The notes beneath the pieces were generated by a model. It did not search any database, was not told the DNA's origin, and was given only the letters and a program-made list of their open reading frames with translations. The position numbers and the translations under genes were made by a program. Shown here one piece after another: positions 49,501-62,354 of a stretch of 64,000 nt of DNA. The DNA lies in the NCBI GenBank assembly GCA_008360955.1, contig LUCM01006566.1:1-64000 (forward strand), written 5' to 3'. Origin of the DNA: Fasciolopsis buskii (taxonomy: Eukaryota; Platyhelminthes; Trematoda; Plagiorchiida; Fasciolidae). How positions within the stretch are numbered: the stretch's first letter is position 1; every line of letters starts with the position of its first letter.

Positions 49501-52500
49501 GCTGAATATGATAAATGCATGACTTCGGACTTCATTGTTGGAATATGGGTTTCCGTTCTCCACAAACAAAAGAGCTGCATACTGCGAATTCCAATTTTCC
49601 TGTCCTTATTGATGCAGCCAAATAAGTGCTTAAAATCAAAGGAAGATTGTCCAAGTATCTGGGATAGCGTCATCCTATTCGGATGAACTTGGAAGCAGTG
49701 AAGGGTAAACAAACGACAACCACCAAACATTTGACAAAAGATGTAACCAATATAGCCAAGTAATTATAATCCTATCTAAACTGTTGGAGGAATTCTAATA
49801 GCATATATCCCAAGGCCAGAGATCTATCAAAGACGTAGACGATCGTAAGAAGCCCAAAAGCCATCCACTGTGCGTCGAGAGGCAATAAGTGCCAAGAATA
49901 AATCTCGCCTTGTTAAAGCTGTGAAACACATTTACATGGCCGGTGATTTTGTGCAAACCAAAAAGCTATTTATAAGGACAGTAGTCAAGCGAACTAGATG
50001 CATGGCTAGGTGACGCAAATGGTCACCCACCTTGCCATTATGAATTTACTCATAGATGCAAATCAAGAAAACTACACAATGCGCAGTTTTTCCCTAATTT
50101 GGAAGCACAGGTTGCAAGTTTTTATACTGTTTCCACTGACAGTCGCCTGTTGAACAGTAAATTGTTTCAAAATCAACATTTGTTTGTCACTTTCGTTAAC
50201 GCGCATTATACTTTTTCTAGCACATGGTGCATCGTCCGTTGTGTCATTTTTTTCGATTTTGTAACCTTAATGAATATTTGTGATCATCTTTCGTGTGGAT
50301 TTGTCATTTCCAAAATGTTTTCACTTCCAGTCCATCCACGCTGTTCTGTACGCACGTACCATTCTCGATTGAATAAGCGCGAGATAATTCACTATCAAAA
50401 TGCCCCTTATTTAAAATAATTCACAAAATTCGGAGCATATATCAGGTTATTATCACTGTCAAATTGCATTAATAGGAATCCAATCGGATTTGTGACTTCT
50501 CTACTCAGTCCTTTCGAACTCACAAAGATTCGGTAGTGCAGAGACTAGGCCCATCAAAAGTGACAGACGGTGATGATAAATAAAATGACAAAAGTTCTTA
50601 TCTACCATTACATTTACCTGAACTGTGTCCGTCGAGCTCAAGTTTGTCTACATGTTAGGGTTAGTCTAGGTTTGCAAAAATTATGTGCGACTCAAAGTCA
50701 ACATTTGGTTAATCATGCGAATAAATATCTCCAATAAAGATTACATTATGAGGAAATTATACTAACGGCCTCCTTTCTACCTGTCCTGGGGCAGTAAGTG
50801 TGAATGGGTGATCATTGATTTTGTGAATAATTTAGGCCGTATTTATTAAAACTGACGTTGACTGGGGAAAAACGGCATTGTCGTTGATCCAGTGAAATGA
50901 TATGATTTAGAGTTTTTTCACTTTCATATTTGGGAAATATTTATGATGTTCCATGGAAAAAATGCTGTAGTCGATATGGAAAACTGAGAAGAAAGCACTC
51001 AAAATTATGCAGCCCCACCAGTGACAGTGATGATGGATGGGGAAGAGCACTGAAGAACATGATGATTTAATCTCCATGTTTTAATCCCCACTGGTTTTCG
51101 AACTGTTTATGTTCATTCTATATTTGTCAGTGGTTGTTGAATTATTTGTACACTGGTAGAATACAACAAAGTTTGTGTTAAAAGGAAACCAATCTGTTTA
51201 GTCACACTATGAGGATATCACAGTTAACCTGTCCACAATCTGAACACGCACCATCAGTACCAATCTGGGATCCCAACCTAGTGTAGTACGAGTGATGGAG
51301 TGTGTTTACACAGATCTTGATATTATCAGCAGTAGATAATTCGTCGTTAGTCTAACGTAACTACGATGCATCTGGCAATTTCCTTTGGAAAATAACATTC
51401 TACCTGTACTAACAAAAACCCATTTAGTTGATCAAATTTCTCAAAAGAATTTTGTTTGGATCATTTGGGGAGGGGGTGCATCCTGATTGTGATTCAGCTA
51501 GAAGATCAGTGAGACGATGATTTGTCAAGTCGTATTCGTGGAACCACGACAAATGTTTCGTAGTCCAGTTTACATATTGTTAGCAGTATGTGCGAAAACA
51601 AAACTAGTAACCAAGTGTCGTCGTTAGGCTTATCTTATAGACGAGTAACTTTTGAAAAGTCACTATTGAACTCTTAAGTGGACCCAACGCCGACGCGCGC
51701 TCTTCATTATGCAAGTGGATTTTTAGTACCAAACCAAACATAGAGCGTTCAAGTACAGAATGACTCTCCATTAGAGCACGGAGTAAGTATATCTGGAGAA
51801 GACCAATAAGTGCGAAACCCGTGGTGTGCTTCCAGTATAGTTTTTTTATCATTCTTCTCCTACAAACTAACTGCAATAGAGAGGACAGTCTAAAACTGTC
51901 ATCATAACTGGTCCAAATCTTTTTGGAGTATTTAACTTCGCCATCGTCCGTGAAGACAGTGCTAATTAAGGATTATTTAACATCAAAGTTATCCGGTGTA
52001 ACGAAGATATGCTTATTCTGCCCCGGTATTGCGGTTCACCATTGATTTCGAAAGCAAGGCAAGAATAAAAGTAGTTGTGCAAAATAACACGGGATGGACA
52101 GAACAAAGACTAGACGAAAACGAGGAGAAAATCTCAGCCCAAATAAGTAGCTCGAAACTGGTCAAAATCTGCATTATATCTTCCCCTTCTTGCAAGAGAA
52201 CTAACTCTAACATGTTGGCTTGCATATGGTTTACGGAAGTCATTGGCTTTGAATGTTATCCTCGATTAGCTTGATCTTATTTCAGCAGTTTTCTCGAAAA
52301 TTGCCCCAGTAGATTGTGAGGAAGCCGACCAAATATAGAAGCTATTTTCAGTTTCCATTGTGCACCGAGCTAACGCGTCTCGTTTTAAGCCAGGATATTC
52401 CGTACGGTACCCACCATCACACAGGCCTTTCTTTGACTTCAAAGCGGAAGTCTTCAGCAGATTCTCGTTCACCATTAAAAATATTTTAGCGGAAGGTCGA

Positions 52501-53455
52501 GATAATTTATTAAATTTGCTTGAATGAATCACAATTAGATACCGTCGAGGTAAATGGCTTGAGGCTAATGCCAAATTGCATTTTGGAATCTTTCTCTTCT
52601 TGAATGCCCCTCATTTGACCACAATTCTTTGTCATTTAATGCAGCTGATCACACGAAAGCGAACCTTTAAAGACTTATGCTGGAAAATAAAACTTCACGT
52701 TTTTACTCTTTTGATGTCAAAGAGATTGTGAAGTAGAACAATATCCACAGGACTAGTTTTACATGGCTCAGAGGAAAGATTTCGTGGGTCCATTTATAGA
52801 CTTTCAAATATGATGGATACGGCAGGGGCAGTGTCCACTGTGAACCACTCAGATTAATAATCAAATCTCAAAGCCTCGCCAAGAGAAACCCTAGAAGAAA
52901 ACAAACACTTAAACATGTCAAGCTCTGTCAGTTTTAGATTGCAAAACTAAGACAATGGAGTGAACGTTTTTGCCATGGGCAGACGCATTACCAGAATTTT
53001 TGAGGAGAACAATAGTGACTGATCTGTAGCCGTCAGTTATGGAAGATAAGCCTAATGGTTTGCCAATTAAACAATTGAATGCATCAGTCTGAACCACAGC
53101 ACGGTGCCTTAGTACGAATAATTACAGGCTGTCAGTACCTATACCCATGATCATTTTAGTGATGGGGAAAACCTTAAACACCTCTTCAATGGAAAAAAGT
53201 AACCAGCATATCATCGCCCTGTAAAAATTTGACTGGGGTGAAATCAGAAAGCCATCTACAGAATACTTCATATCTGTTTTCCTTCCGGCACAATTGTCAA
53301 ATGCACTGTCACAGGGACATGCTGGTGCCGCCAACAATGAAGGTCTTTTCAATAAGCCTGATTCCAGCTCCCGTCAGGGGAGGAATATGACACACTGGTG
53401 AGATGTGAAGACCTCTTTAGGTGTTTCCCACTTCGCAATTGGGGACTTCAGTAGT
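43510..53455. other. Long gene-free interval
   Basis: The longest frames are 129 codons (45924-46313 minus, hydrophobic), 106 (50099-50419 plus) and 102 (52266-52574 minus). None has a known motif and all are within chance range. A short inverted pair around TAATATTACA occurs at about 47230-47320. No SINE, LINE or long simple repeat was recognised. Confidence 0.5.
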
Positions 53456-53475
53456 TCGGAGGAGACAGCTAGCTG

Positions 53476-53913
53476 AGAACAATTTGGAGGGAAAACGAAT
53501 ATAGAAGACTGCATGGTCCATCTATGCGAAAAGCTTGTTATTTTCATTTAGAAAACGTTCAAAGGCGAAGGGATGAGTTGGCCGAGAAAGCACTTTTGCA
53601 GAAGAATAAGATCGTCGTCTAAAAGCAGATTAACGCAAGTGAATTTGTAGCTCGTTCGTTCCGCTGTTTGACTGAAAAGCGGGACGAGGTAAAGGCCACT
53701 CTCTGATATGGACGGGTTCAATTTAAGGAAACTGAATCAGGATAATTGGCGTTCATTTTCTCCAAAATGAAACATCTGTTGGACAAAACGCAAGGATTTG
53801 TTGGACTGAACAGTGTTATAAGTGGCGCAGAACTAAAATCATCTAAAATAACTGGGAGGTTGTCCTCAGTAAGTGGAACGAAGTATGATGAAGTGGGATT
53901 AAAAAATATTTGA
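53476..53913 (+). pseudogene. Possible decayed coding sequence, single frame
   Basis: One plus-strand frame of about 145 codons has only three internal stops (TAA 53620, TGA 53704, TAA 53746) before a TGA at 53911-53913. About nine would be expected. The translation is rich in Lys, Glu, Arg and Gln, for example ENVQRRRDELAEKALLQKNK before the first stop, then FRCLTEKRDEVKATL, and GLNSVISGAELKSSK in the last block. That composition is more like a soluble, partly helical protein than random AT-rich translation. There is no ATG at the head of the frame and no recognised family. A retropseudogene or old exon is plausible, and chance is not excluded. Confidence 0.22.
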
Positions 53914-56900
53914 AATGTTCTAATATGTTTGTTTCACAACTAAACGAGCAGAACTCTTGGATGACACTAAGTTACCAGGCAACCAATTCTGCTTAGCGAA
54001 TATGTATAAATAATGTCACATTTGAGAGACAAGAAAGAGTTTGTATTGCCACTTTACCTTTAGTTTTCTTCTTGTTGGACACTCTGCTCTACTGGTGTAT
54101 TTTGAGGCTATCTATCAAAGCGAGTGTCCCATCAACATCCGGGTTAAGCCACGTCTTATCTGTACGGATGACACAAGTATAAACTTGAGTCGGTTGTTGG
54201 AGTAGGGGGTATAAGTCCGACAATTTTGTGACTAGGGAACGGATTTTGGTGTTGAACACTTCCCTAGTGGACTACTTGCCAGGAGTGGTACAATTACGAA
54301 CACAACTGCATCCCAGTGGAAATATAGATATTTGATCCTAGTCGAGAATGAAAGCCAGCAGAGTTGTAAACAGCATCCAGTTCAAAAGATTTTAACGAAG
54401 ACCAAATGATTTAATTGATTCAAATTTCTACGAGAACATCACAGCGGAGAACGGCAGTGTAATAAATCAAAGGAAAGCGTTTCAAGGGATTTCATTAATC
54501 AGATAAACATGAGCAGAAAAGAGATCGACGGTTTTCTATGAGCGACGAAAATCCTACGAACCTGTTGCATTAATTATTGTCCGGTCTGGGGTTTGCATTG
54601 TCGTAAAGGTTAATGCAGGGCGGTTCGAAAGCGGCCACAAATTGTTTTTGAGGACAGTAAATATTTTGCAGCCTCCGTCGTATTTAATGTACGACACTCT
54701 CAACTTGGTCGGTTGACTACAAACCTATTACAAGACACGAAAATCATGTATCACGTTCACGGTGTGCTCAGACTGCCCTATGTGTTAAGCCACTGCACTA
54801 CTCGGTGATTTAAATGTTCTGATAAAAACCCCTATTGCATTGTCGTATTCGATCCGTCCAGATAAGAGCCTGGTAGTCCGACCGAGGAACATCACCAGGC
54901 ACTTTCCCATCCACAATTTTAGCCAACTGATCTGATATCACCAAAGTCTTCCTGATATGAGGCTATTCGGCTTGACTATACGCTACTCCTCTGTTAAGAG
55001 TCGTTCGATCAGCTTCTGGAATTTTCTAACCCATCCTGCAGAAATAATGGATGTCAGAATCTTCGCTTGTAGCAGCCGTTATTGAAGAATTTTTCGTGGA
55101 TGTTCGTCATATAAGAATTTGATTTACCGAAATAGGCGGGTGATGGAATCTCAGATTTCCAATGCTAACGTAGCAAACAGTCAATCAAATACCGAACCTA
55201 ATCCCAAGGAGACTAATATAAGATGCCATGTAACTTTATTCTCCATCATTAAGAAAACCATGAATTAATCAGAACCACTGAAATTATTCGCAAAATATGC
55301 CCGCAACTTGTAAAGTACGCACGATTAACTTCTGTTCGAAAGATTTCTGTCCTTGGCCATGTGTAATGGTGGTCTGCCTTAAACAGAGTCCAGACGACGA
55401 AGTTTTAATAAGCGGACAGATGGTTGGATTAAACCTTTTTAGATTAGCAGGACATTCTGGAACATTATGACATGTGATTCTTCAACTCGAGTCATTACTT
55501 ATTTGCACCCCCTCACGAGGCGACACCAACTAGAATGACCTCGACAAGTTGGCTACTACCGCTAATGGGCTAGCATTAAGCAGTAATCCAGATGTCTCCT
55601 TTCGGGGTTTTCTGCGATAAGCCAAATGCGCTCATTCTGTCTTTCTAACCCCACCCGCCGAATTCGTAAGTCTCTTTCTGCTGTTTCTATCTCACATCGG
55701 ATGAGGACGATGTACTAGAGGCGCTCAATCAAGGCATATCAACTCTTTATAATTTTGAACCACTTCCTTGTTTTTGAAAAATCTGATTTATCCCTAGAAA
55801 TGGATTAAACAGAAGAAACAAGCATGCACGTTTACTGAACACATTTACTAGGTAACAAAGGCGAAATCGCTTTCCGTAGGCAAACTTCATCCCCCAGAAT
55901 TCTGTGTTACCAGTACCAATACAAGTAAGTGATAAATAAAATTCTCACAGGAACTTGGTTTTTCAGTATCTATAGGCTAGAGGGACTTTAATTCTAAAAA
56001 TGTTTTGCCTAGCTCCACTGTAGTGTCTAACTATAACAAGAAGGAAGTTGAACAGTCAGGCAGCCGTCAGAAGAAAATAAACTGGATCAGTACAGCCTGA
56101 GCAGAGTGAGTGTAACTAATCAGTGGACGAAGTCCGAAAAATGGTGTACTTTTTAAGCACTAAATAGTATGTTCAATGTAAAGTCATTTGCAAACTCAAT
56201 GTCGGGAGCAATTGCATTAGGAAATCAGTGGCACAGAACGTAAAAGAGGTAGAACCTCCAGTTAGAAAATTCAATAACAAAATATTGTGAGCCACTGGAT
56301 TATCAGAATGGCTTGGTTCATTTCGTTCCACACAGAGAGAAACGTAAAAAAATTCAAAATATCCAACAAAATGAAAAATAAAATGCTAAACCGACTCATC
56401 GAGGCTAAAAGGAAGCTGGTCTCATTCAAACTACCACATTTAGACGACTTCTGGGATAGAACAGCTGGTCTCCTCAGTTTGGAACGGTTGGTAGCATATG
56501 CATACTCACTTCATTCCGCGGTTATTATTTGCCTTTCCTTGATTTATTTTCACGCTGTAAAACAGATTACAAATCACTAGGATTCTCTTATCCCTCAAAC
56601 AGATGAATCTTCATTCAAATCCTAGCTACCGTAATCAAACTTTTGATTTCGTCGTCCAGATGCGGAATTAGTTTATTTTATAGTTTCTTAGTTAATGTAT
56701 CGCACATGAAAGAGTTTTCCCGATCAACGATTTCAAAAGTTTAACCAGATACAAAGAAGCTATTTACCTACAATACGTCGCTTGCCATCACTTTGCAATC
56801 CAGGGAATCGATGCACAATCTTCCCTCATCGTCTTCTTTTCCGACCTATCATCTTCGAAAGTTGATACTGAGGCTAAAAGTAGAGATTCTTATCAAAAAC

Positions 56901-58920
56901 AAGACGACTCAGTCCAAGGTGCCTTGTTTCATTCCCCTCTTCGTTTTTTCCGTCACAACTAGATAAGCCACAAATACAAGGACTTGAAAAGATGGGTGGT
57001 TTCGATTGTAACAAAAGCCAGCTTAGCTGATGCGATAACCATTGAGTAGGATTCCAAATCTTTCAGAACTTAATAATCGATGTCAGACGTTATTACATAT
57101 TTATGTGTTACTACGTCAAGGTTCCCGAAAAGCCTGTTGACATTAGATTTATGATTATTTGAATAACTTGATTGCGAGCGGAATATTGTTCTCTTGTACA
57201 CACTTATTTCTATTCAAGTAGAATGGCAAACGAACGGCCACTTTGAACGAATTTGTCAGAACCGAAACGATTGTCTTTCATTGTCTGTTTAATCTGACGT
57301 CAAAGAATACGGAAACGTTGATTGCATGATTACAAGCATTCAATAAAAATCAGCCAAAAACTGAACGGTATTATGTTGTTTAGTCTAATTCCTTAACACA
57401 ACTCTGGACCCAACTCATCAAAATTTAAAAGCTATCTGTTTGCAAAACTTTACTCCTGACACTGTTTTAACGAACAGAACATTCATTTGAGATAAGGAGC
57501 AAACAATTACAGAAATGTTGGTTGTTAACTGATGTAATTTTATTACCCGATATATTACATGCATTCTGTTTACACCTTGGCCTGAATATCTTTCAGTCGG
57601 AAGCAGATTTTGCCCACTAAATTCCAGTTCACATGTTCTGCCTTACCTGTCACCCTCTCTGGACTTTCTTAATTACCAGTTGAATGTGTTTACCGGTCTG
57701 GCAGGTTCATCGCAGGTATTCCCGCTCCTTTGAGTTACTAGTTATCCGAAATAAGAATTAGATAAGCTTGTGTGACGGATAGGCCCGAAAGTCCGTCTCC
57801 CTTCAGTCGCTTTCTCATCACTGGGACAAGAGAAACTGAAATCGTTGGGATTAGTCATGTTCCATTGGTATGGATGTCTGGAAACTTTGCTTATGGAACT
57901 TGGAGCGCAAGATAGATAAAAATGTCAAAACCATGGGTAAAATGATTTGGTGTGCATTTGGGTCTGGTCTCCCCTTATACCCTTTGCTGCATTTCAAGAT
58001 ATAAATAATCATCCCTGTTAGCTACTTAAATAAGTTTAGAATGTTGCTATCTGTCAAGTCAGAACATCCGGGTTATTTCCTTCAAGCTAGATTTTCTTTG
58101 CAGACTTGGATAGTTAAAACTCTCCAAAGAATGCAGCATTTGCATACATATATGCATGCAACAAAAACACTCGAGGCCATTTGTTTAAATGCGAGAACCG
58201 CAGAGAAGTATTTCACATGATCTCTTTTTCAATGCTATTCTATCGTTCCCCTGATTGGTTTCCCACTATAATAAACAACAACTAAGAAATCCCTTAACTT
58301 GGACCGCCTATTATCAGTTCTGTGCCTTTAATGGGTCCTAAGGAACCACTGACAAACCTATGTGAATTACCATAACTAGCACGCGAAAATTCGCAAATGT
58401 AATCCATTCCCAATATACTAGTTATCCTTAAGAATGCCTATTAGTTTGTTCGCATCATTCCCCTAAAACATTTGCTTTGCAAATCCGCACAAGCCATGCT
58501 AATATATGCAGAATATATAATGATAATGTCTGCATTCCTTATTCGAAACAGCAAACCGTGAAAGCTTATCGAGTGGTTATGAGCTCACCGGGAAGATGTT
58601 GTGTAAACGACACTATTGCGGTTGTAATAACCGAATATGTTAGTCACTGCGTGGAAAGAAACAACGAGTATTTTGGTTTTGGTTATTTCTCTGGCTTTCT
58701 TGATTGATTTTCCCAGGGTGGGAAACTGTGCAGCTGGACGTGACTGAAACCACTTTGGTATTTGGAATTTGACGTTACACACTTCCACAGCGGCTGAGTA
58801 AATGTGATTTGGATGTTTGTCAGCAACAGAGGAACATACTGAGGCAGCTGAATTGCTGAAATTTAACTGCTTAGTGCTTTCACGGTAAGATTCTTAATCA
58901 AGATACCACACCACACTGTG
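53914..58920. other. No gene seen
   Basis: The only frames over 60 codons are 56287-56580 plus (97 codons, basic N-terminal half, hydrophobic end) and a pair of opposite-strand frames at 58477-58788. None is recognised. Pyrimidine-rich patches occur near 56800-56970. Confidence 0.5.
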
Positions 58921-58924
58921 ACTT

Positions 58925-59005
58925 GGTCTCGTGGCTAATTCGATAGGGCAAAAAAGCACTAACCGCAGTTGCATTTGTGTGTGGGTTCGAAACCTGTCGC
59001 GGCAA
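58925..59005 (+). mobile_element. tRNA-like SINE head (plus strand)
   Basis: The A-box-like GTGGCTAATTCGATAGGG is at 58931-58948 and a near-consensus B box, GGTTCGAAACC, at 58984-58994, with spacing suitable for a tRNA promoter. The T stem (GTGGG against CCTGT) does not close fully and no acceptor stem is visible. It is probably a tRNA-derived SINE or tRNA pseudogene. The head differs from family 1. Confidence 0.55.
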
Positions 59006-59009
59006 ATGA

Positions 59010-61465
59010 CAAGTTGCATTTTGGAACTACTGATTATCAAGACATGGATTTTGGACGACCTGAGGAGGTATATAATGTAGGCAAGGAAAAAGCATTTTTA
59101 AATTCTTAACTTGACAAGTGGGATTTTTTTGACTGCAGACAAGTAGTCGTCAAAAGTACTGGCAATCTACCAGGTTGAGTTGTATCGATTCATTGGTCTC
59201 GAACATGATAATGGCTTAGTAAATGTGGATATCAGACTTCAATCGGGAATCGTATCTGCCTTAAATATCATACAATCGAGTCTAGTAAAAAAGCAGAGGA
59301 TATAACCGCTAATGAAAGATGGGTAACAGTATTGTGCAAGCAAGGCGATATACTGAGTAGCTTCACTATAGTATTCCGTACTGCTTCCCAAGTGGGACTA
59401 AGCACGGTGTTTTACCAGTGGTAAAAATTAAATAGTTCTTGCTTGCTTGATGCATCTCACGCTCAAAGTACACTGGATAGTTCTGGTTTCACACAGTCAT
59501 TCCTCTGCAGTCAGCGTTCTTTGAGATTCTCTAGTCTACGATAGTCAGTTGGTTAGGTACATGCATTTTGGTGTAGACTTTTGGCGTCTTTTTAGCCTTA
59601 TTTTTCATCCTCACAGTTTTTTTCACTCGTTGTTATACTGAAGCGTTTATTCGCTAACCGCTCTTTACGACCTCTTACTGTCGTCGTACTCGTTCTCTGT
59701 CTGCTTACGAGTCCGTCTATCCCCAGTGAACCGTATCCATGCCTGTATAACCGTTGCCCTAGCAATAATGCCGATCACGCACCTCAGATTCAATGGGCTA
59801 AATTTCTACCCCATTCAGATAGCACTTTCCACCAACTGTAAGCTTAATCTTCCACCCTTGCCCTTTTCTACACTTGTCTATTGATCTTAATCGGCTTCCG
59901 ACTAGCAAAAATGCGTACATTTTGATTTTCGGAGACAGTTCAGTAATGTGCACTTGCCGACGCCTGAGGTTAAGCTACTACTGTTTCATGTACATTTGGT
60001 TTAGTTATACGATCAATGCTTTGCAGATATAATCCACGCTGCCTGGAAAGCTTGGCTTTTATCACAATTAACTGTACGTTCAGTTTCAGTTTACGCTAAT
60101 ATTTATGCGTAGAACCAGTTTCATAGTATTGGCTGTCGACTGCCTCGCTGCTGCACCAGACGCTACTGTGTCCTTGTGACTGCCGTATACATTGGTTTTG
60201 CCAATCACCACATCTCTTGATTGACCATCGATTCAGTTTGGGACTGTGTAAGATCTGCTGTCGCCAGTCTGTGGAATCCTATCCCTTAAGAATTATACAA
60301 CGTTCTTTATTAATGAAATGATTGGGCGATTTGTAACTTAGCTATTTTCAAGATGTATGGATTATGTTCTCCCACAGCCATACCTCACTGCGACAAAGAA
60401 GCCCCCTTAGTGTCTTAGGATTTAGTCATGCAGTGTTTTTTCATGCACGATAAGGAACTTTCTGTCTGTAATATTCGTTTGAGTAGCGTCTGAAATCCTC
60501 CACCGTTTCCATATTTTGTTCGGGCTTGGAACGGTGTATTCATCGTGGTATACATAATTTCCCCACTACCAGTGGTACTGTGATACTTGTTTTGTATCAC
60601 TGTGATAGAAAATGTGATAAATGGAGACCGATTTGAGAACCGCTCCCTGCTGTCGACTAAATTTACAATTATAGTACGAAACATACATTTGCCTTTCTGA
60701 TTGTTCGCCACTATCGTCGCACACTTTAAAATGCACACAGAACCACTGTGCTACCCGATAAGCCGACCGGTTAACGCTGTGTAAGAAGCAACAGCATAAC
60801 GAACACGTCAATCCAGGAAAGGCCCCGTATGCGTCTTACTGATCACATTCAACCTAGTTGTTCTACCTGCACTGGAACTAGGTCAATTAGAAATGGATTT
60901 CCGTTTCACGTAGGCATACTTCAACTTCTGAATATTTTTAATGTTGTACATCGACAAGAAATTTGTATATTTCTAGTTGCTTCGTCTCGCACCAATGGTT
61001 CTGTCGTTTCCGCTGATAAATAAACTGTGCATTTAGCTTATTCCCGTTGAGACAAGAATTGAGATATTTTCTCCTTGTTTTTGCCGAAAAAGGGTTCCTA
61101 ATTAGCATGCACAGCACAAGCATAAACCAGAAGACTTTTTAAAATAAATACAATAATACAGTTACCTTTATATATGGATTTTTCCTCGGGAAAAAGTGGA
61201 GAAGCCTATTACGGTTTCCATTCAGTCCGAAAGATGCGACTAACCTGGACCTTGAACCGCGTACGGACATAATCCTAAGGATTTTTCGTGTTTTTTAAAA
61301 TGTTTTATAAAGCTCAGATTACAAACTGGTAATCTTTGTATGCAGTAATAATGAAAAGGGTTTTTGTGAAGTCAGTTTGCACAACTGACCCACGCAGAAA
61401 TCAGCAGGGTAATACTGGTTTTTGGAATAAGAACCGCATGCAATAGGCTTATAGAGAATTTGTGT
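59010..61465. other. No gene seen; pyrimidine-rich stretch
   Basis: The stretch 59570-59900 is strongly pyrimidine-biased on the plus strand, without an open frame of note. Frames of 81 and 107 codons overlap at 60415-60811 (minus) without recognised motifs. Confidence 0.5.
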
Positions 61466-61535
61466 CCAGTACAGCCCATTGTTGTGTGCATCTAAGCTGC
61501 AAGCTGAGGGTGACCGGTTTGACTCCACTAGGCAG
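61465..61535 (+). mobile_element. tRNA-like SINE head (plus strand)
   Basis: The order resembles a tRNA: an A-box-like CAGCCCATTGTTGTG at 61472-61486, an anticodon-arm-like CTAAGCTGCAAGCTGAGG, and a B-box-like GGTTTGACTCC at 61516-61526. The T stem is broken and no acceptor stem pairs, so it is decayed. Confidence 0.4.
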
Positions 61536-61544
61536 CGTCAATAT

Positions 61545-62275
61545 TGAGATGAATGTCTAAATTCACTTCTAAATAGGGTTGCTCGTGCCAGCTAGAGACA
61601 CTTAGGTTGTGCGCGTCTTTTTTTTGAAGGACGAGATTACGGTATGATCGACAGAATTTAGTCATTCAAAGTGCACATATCTGGCGGGACTTCCAACTCA
61701 ACAGAAGTTAGGAAGGGATTTATCGATCGAAATGATCTCGTGAGCAGTTTCGGAGCATGCAATTTCTGCCAACAACATAAATCTGTCAATCAGGTGAGCA
61801 TCGTGGAAACATCTTTAACATACTCTGCGTTGCCTGCTTCGATCTTTCATGTACAATTTTGTACGAAATAAAACACGAGCATATTTTTGTGAATCAGAAA
61901 ACGAATGATTTTTGTTTATCGCAAGGGAATTACTTTTATACCGCTCAGACAGGCAGAAATATGGTAAAGTTTTCATCTTCGCACATAAATTAATAAAGAA
62001 AACCGATAAGCCTGCATAAAATTAATAATACATAATTTGGAGTTACAAATTTATAAAGAAGCTCCAATGAACTTCAATTTCCTAATGAATGGCTTCTGAT
62101 TTCTGTTGAGCTCATCAAGCAGAGCAGAGTTCAATCAGATAAATCTCACATATCAACGGCATCACTTCCGAAGCTACAAACTACCAACTATTTTTCAATA
62201 ATTATCCACTTTTTCAAGGAGATTAGTGTTCATAGAGGGGGAAATCTACTTCAAGAGTACACATTCAAATTGGAA
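61545..62275. other. No gene seen
   Basis: One frame of 66 codons (61671-61871 plus), unrecognised. The rest is very AT-rich. Confidence 0.5.
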
Positions 62276-62279
62276 GCCA

Positions 62280-62350
62280 TGGATAGCAATCGAACGGGCC
62301 ACCTTCTGCTTATCGAGACGTTGATGTACCAATGAGCTACCGGGAGGACG
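62280..62350 (-). mobile_element. tRNA-like SINE head (minus strand)
   Basis: On the minus strand the A box is close to consensus (GGTAGCTCATTGG, complement of 62329-62341). An anticodon-arm-like GATAAGCAGAAGG and a B box GTTCGATTG (complement of 62287-62295) follow at tRNA spacing. Acceptor and T stems do not pair, so it is a SINE head or tRNA pseudogene and not a working tRNA. Confidence 0.55.
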
Positions 62351-62354
62351 GCTC

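Noticed and set aside
34917..59397. CTTCCCAAGTGGGA at 34917-34930 and again at 59384-59397
   Set aside because: A 14-base match with no extension on either side is only weak evidence for a repeat family.
41703..60925. Three similar CGTAGGCAnACTTCA sites near 41705, 55877 and 60910
   Set aside because: Similarity does not extend convincingly beyond about 18 bases.
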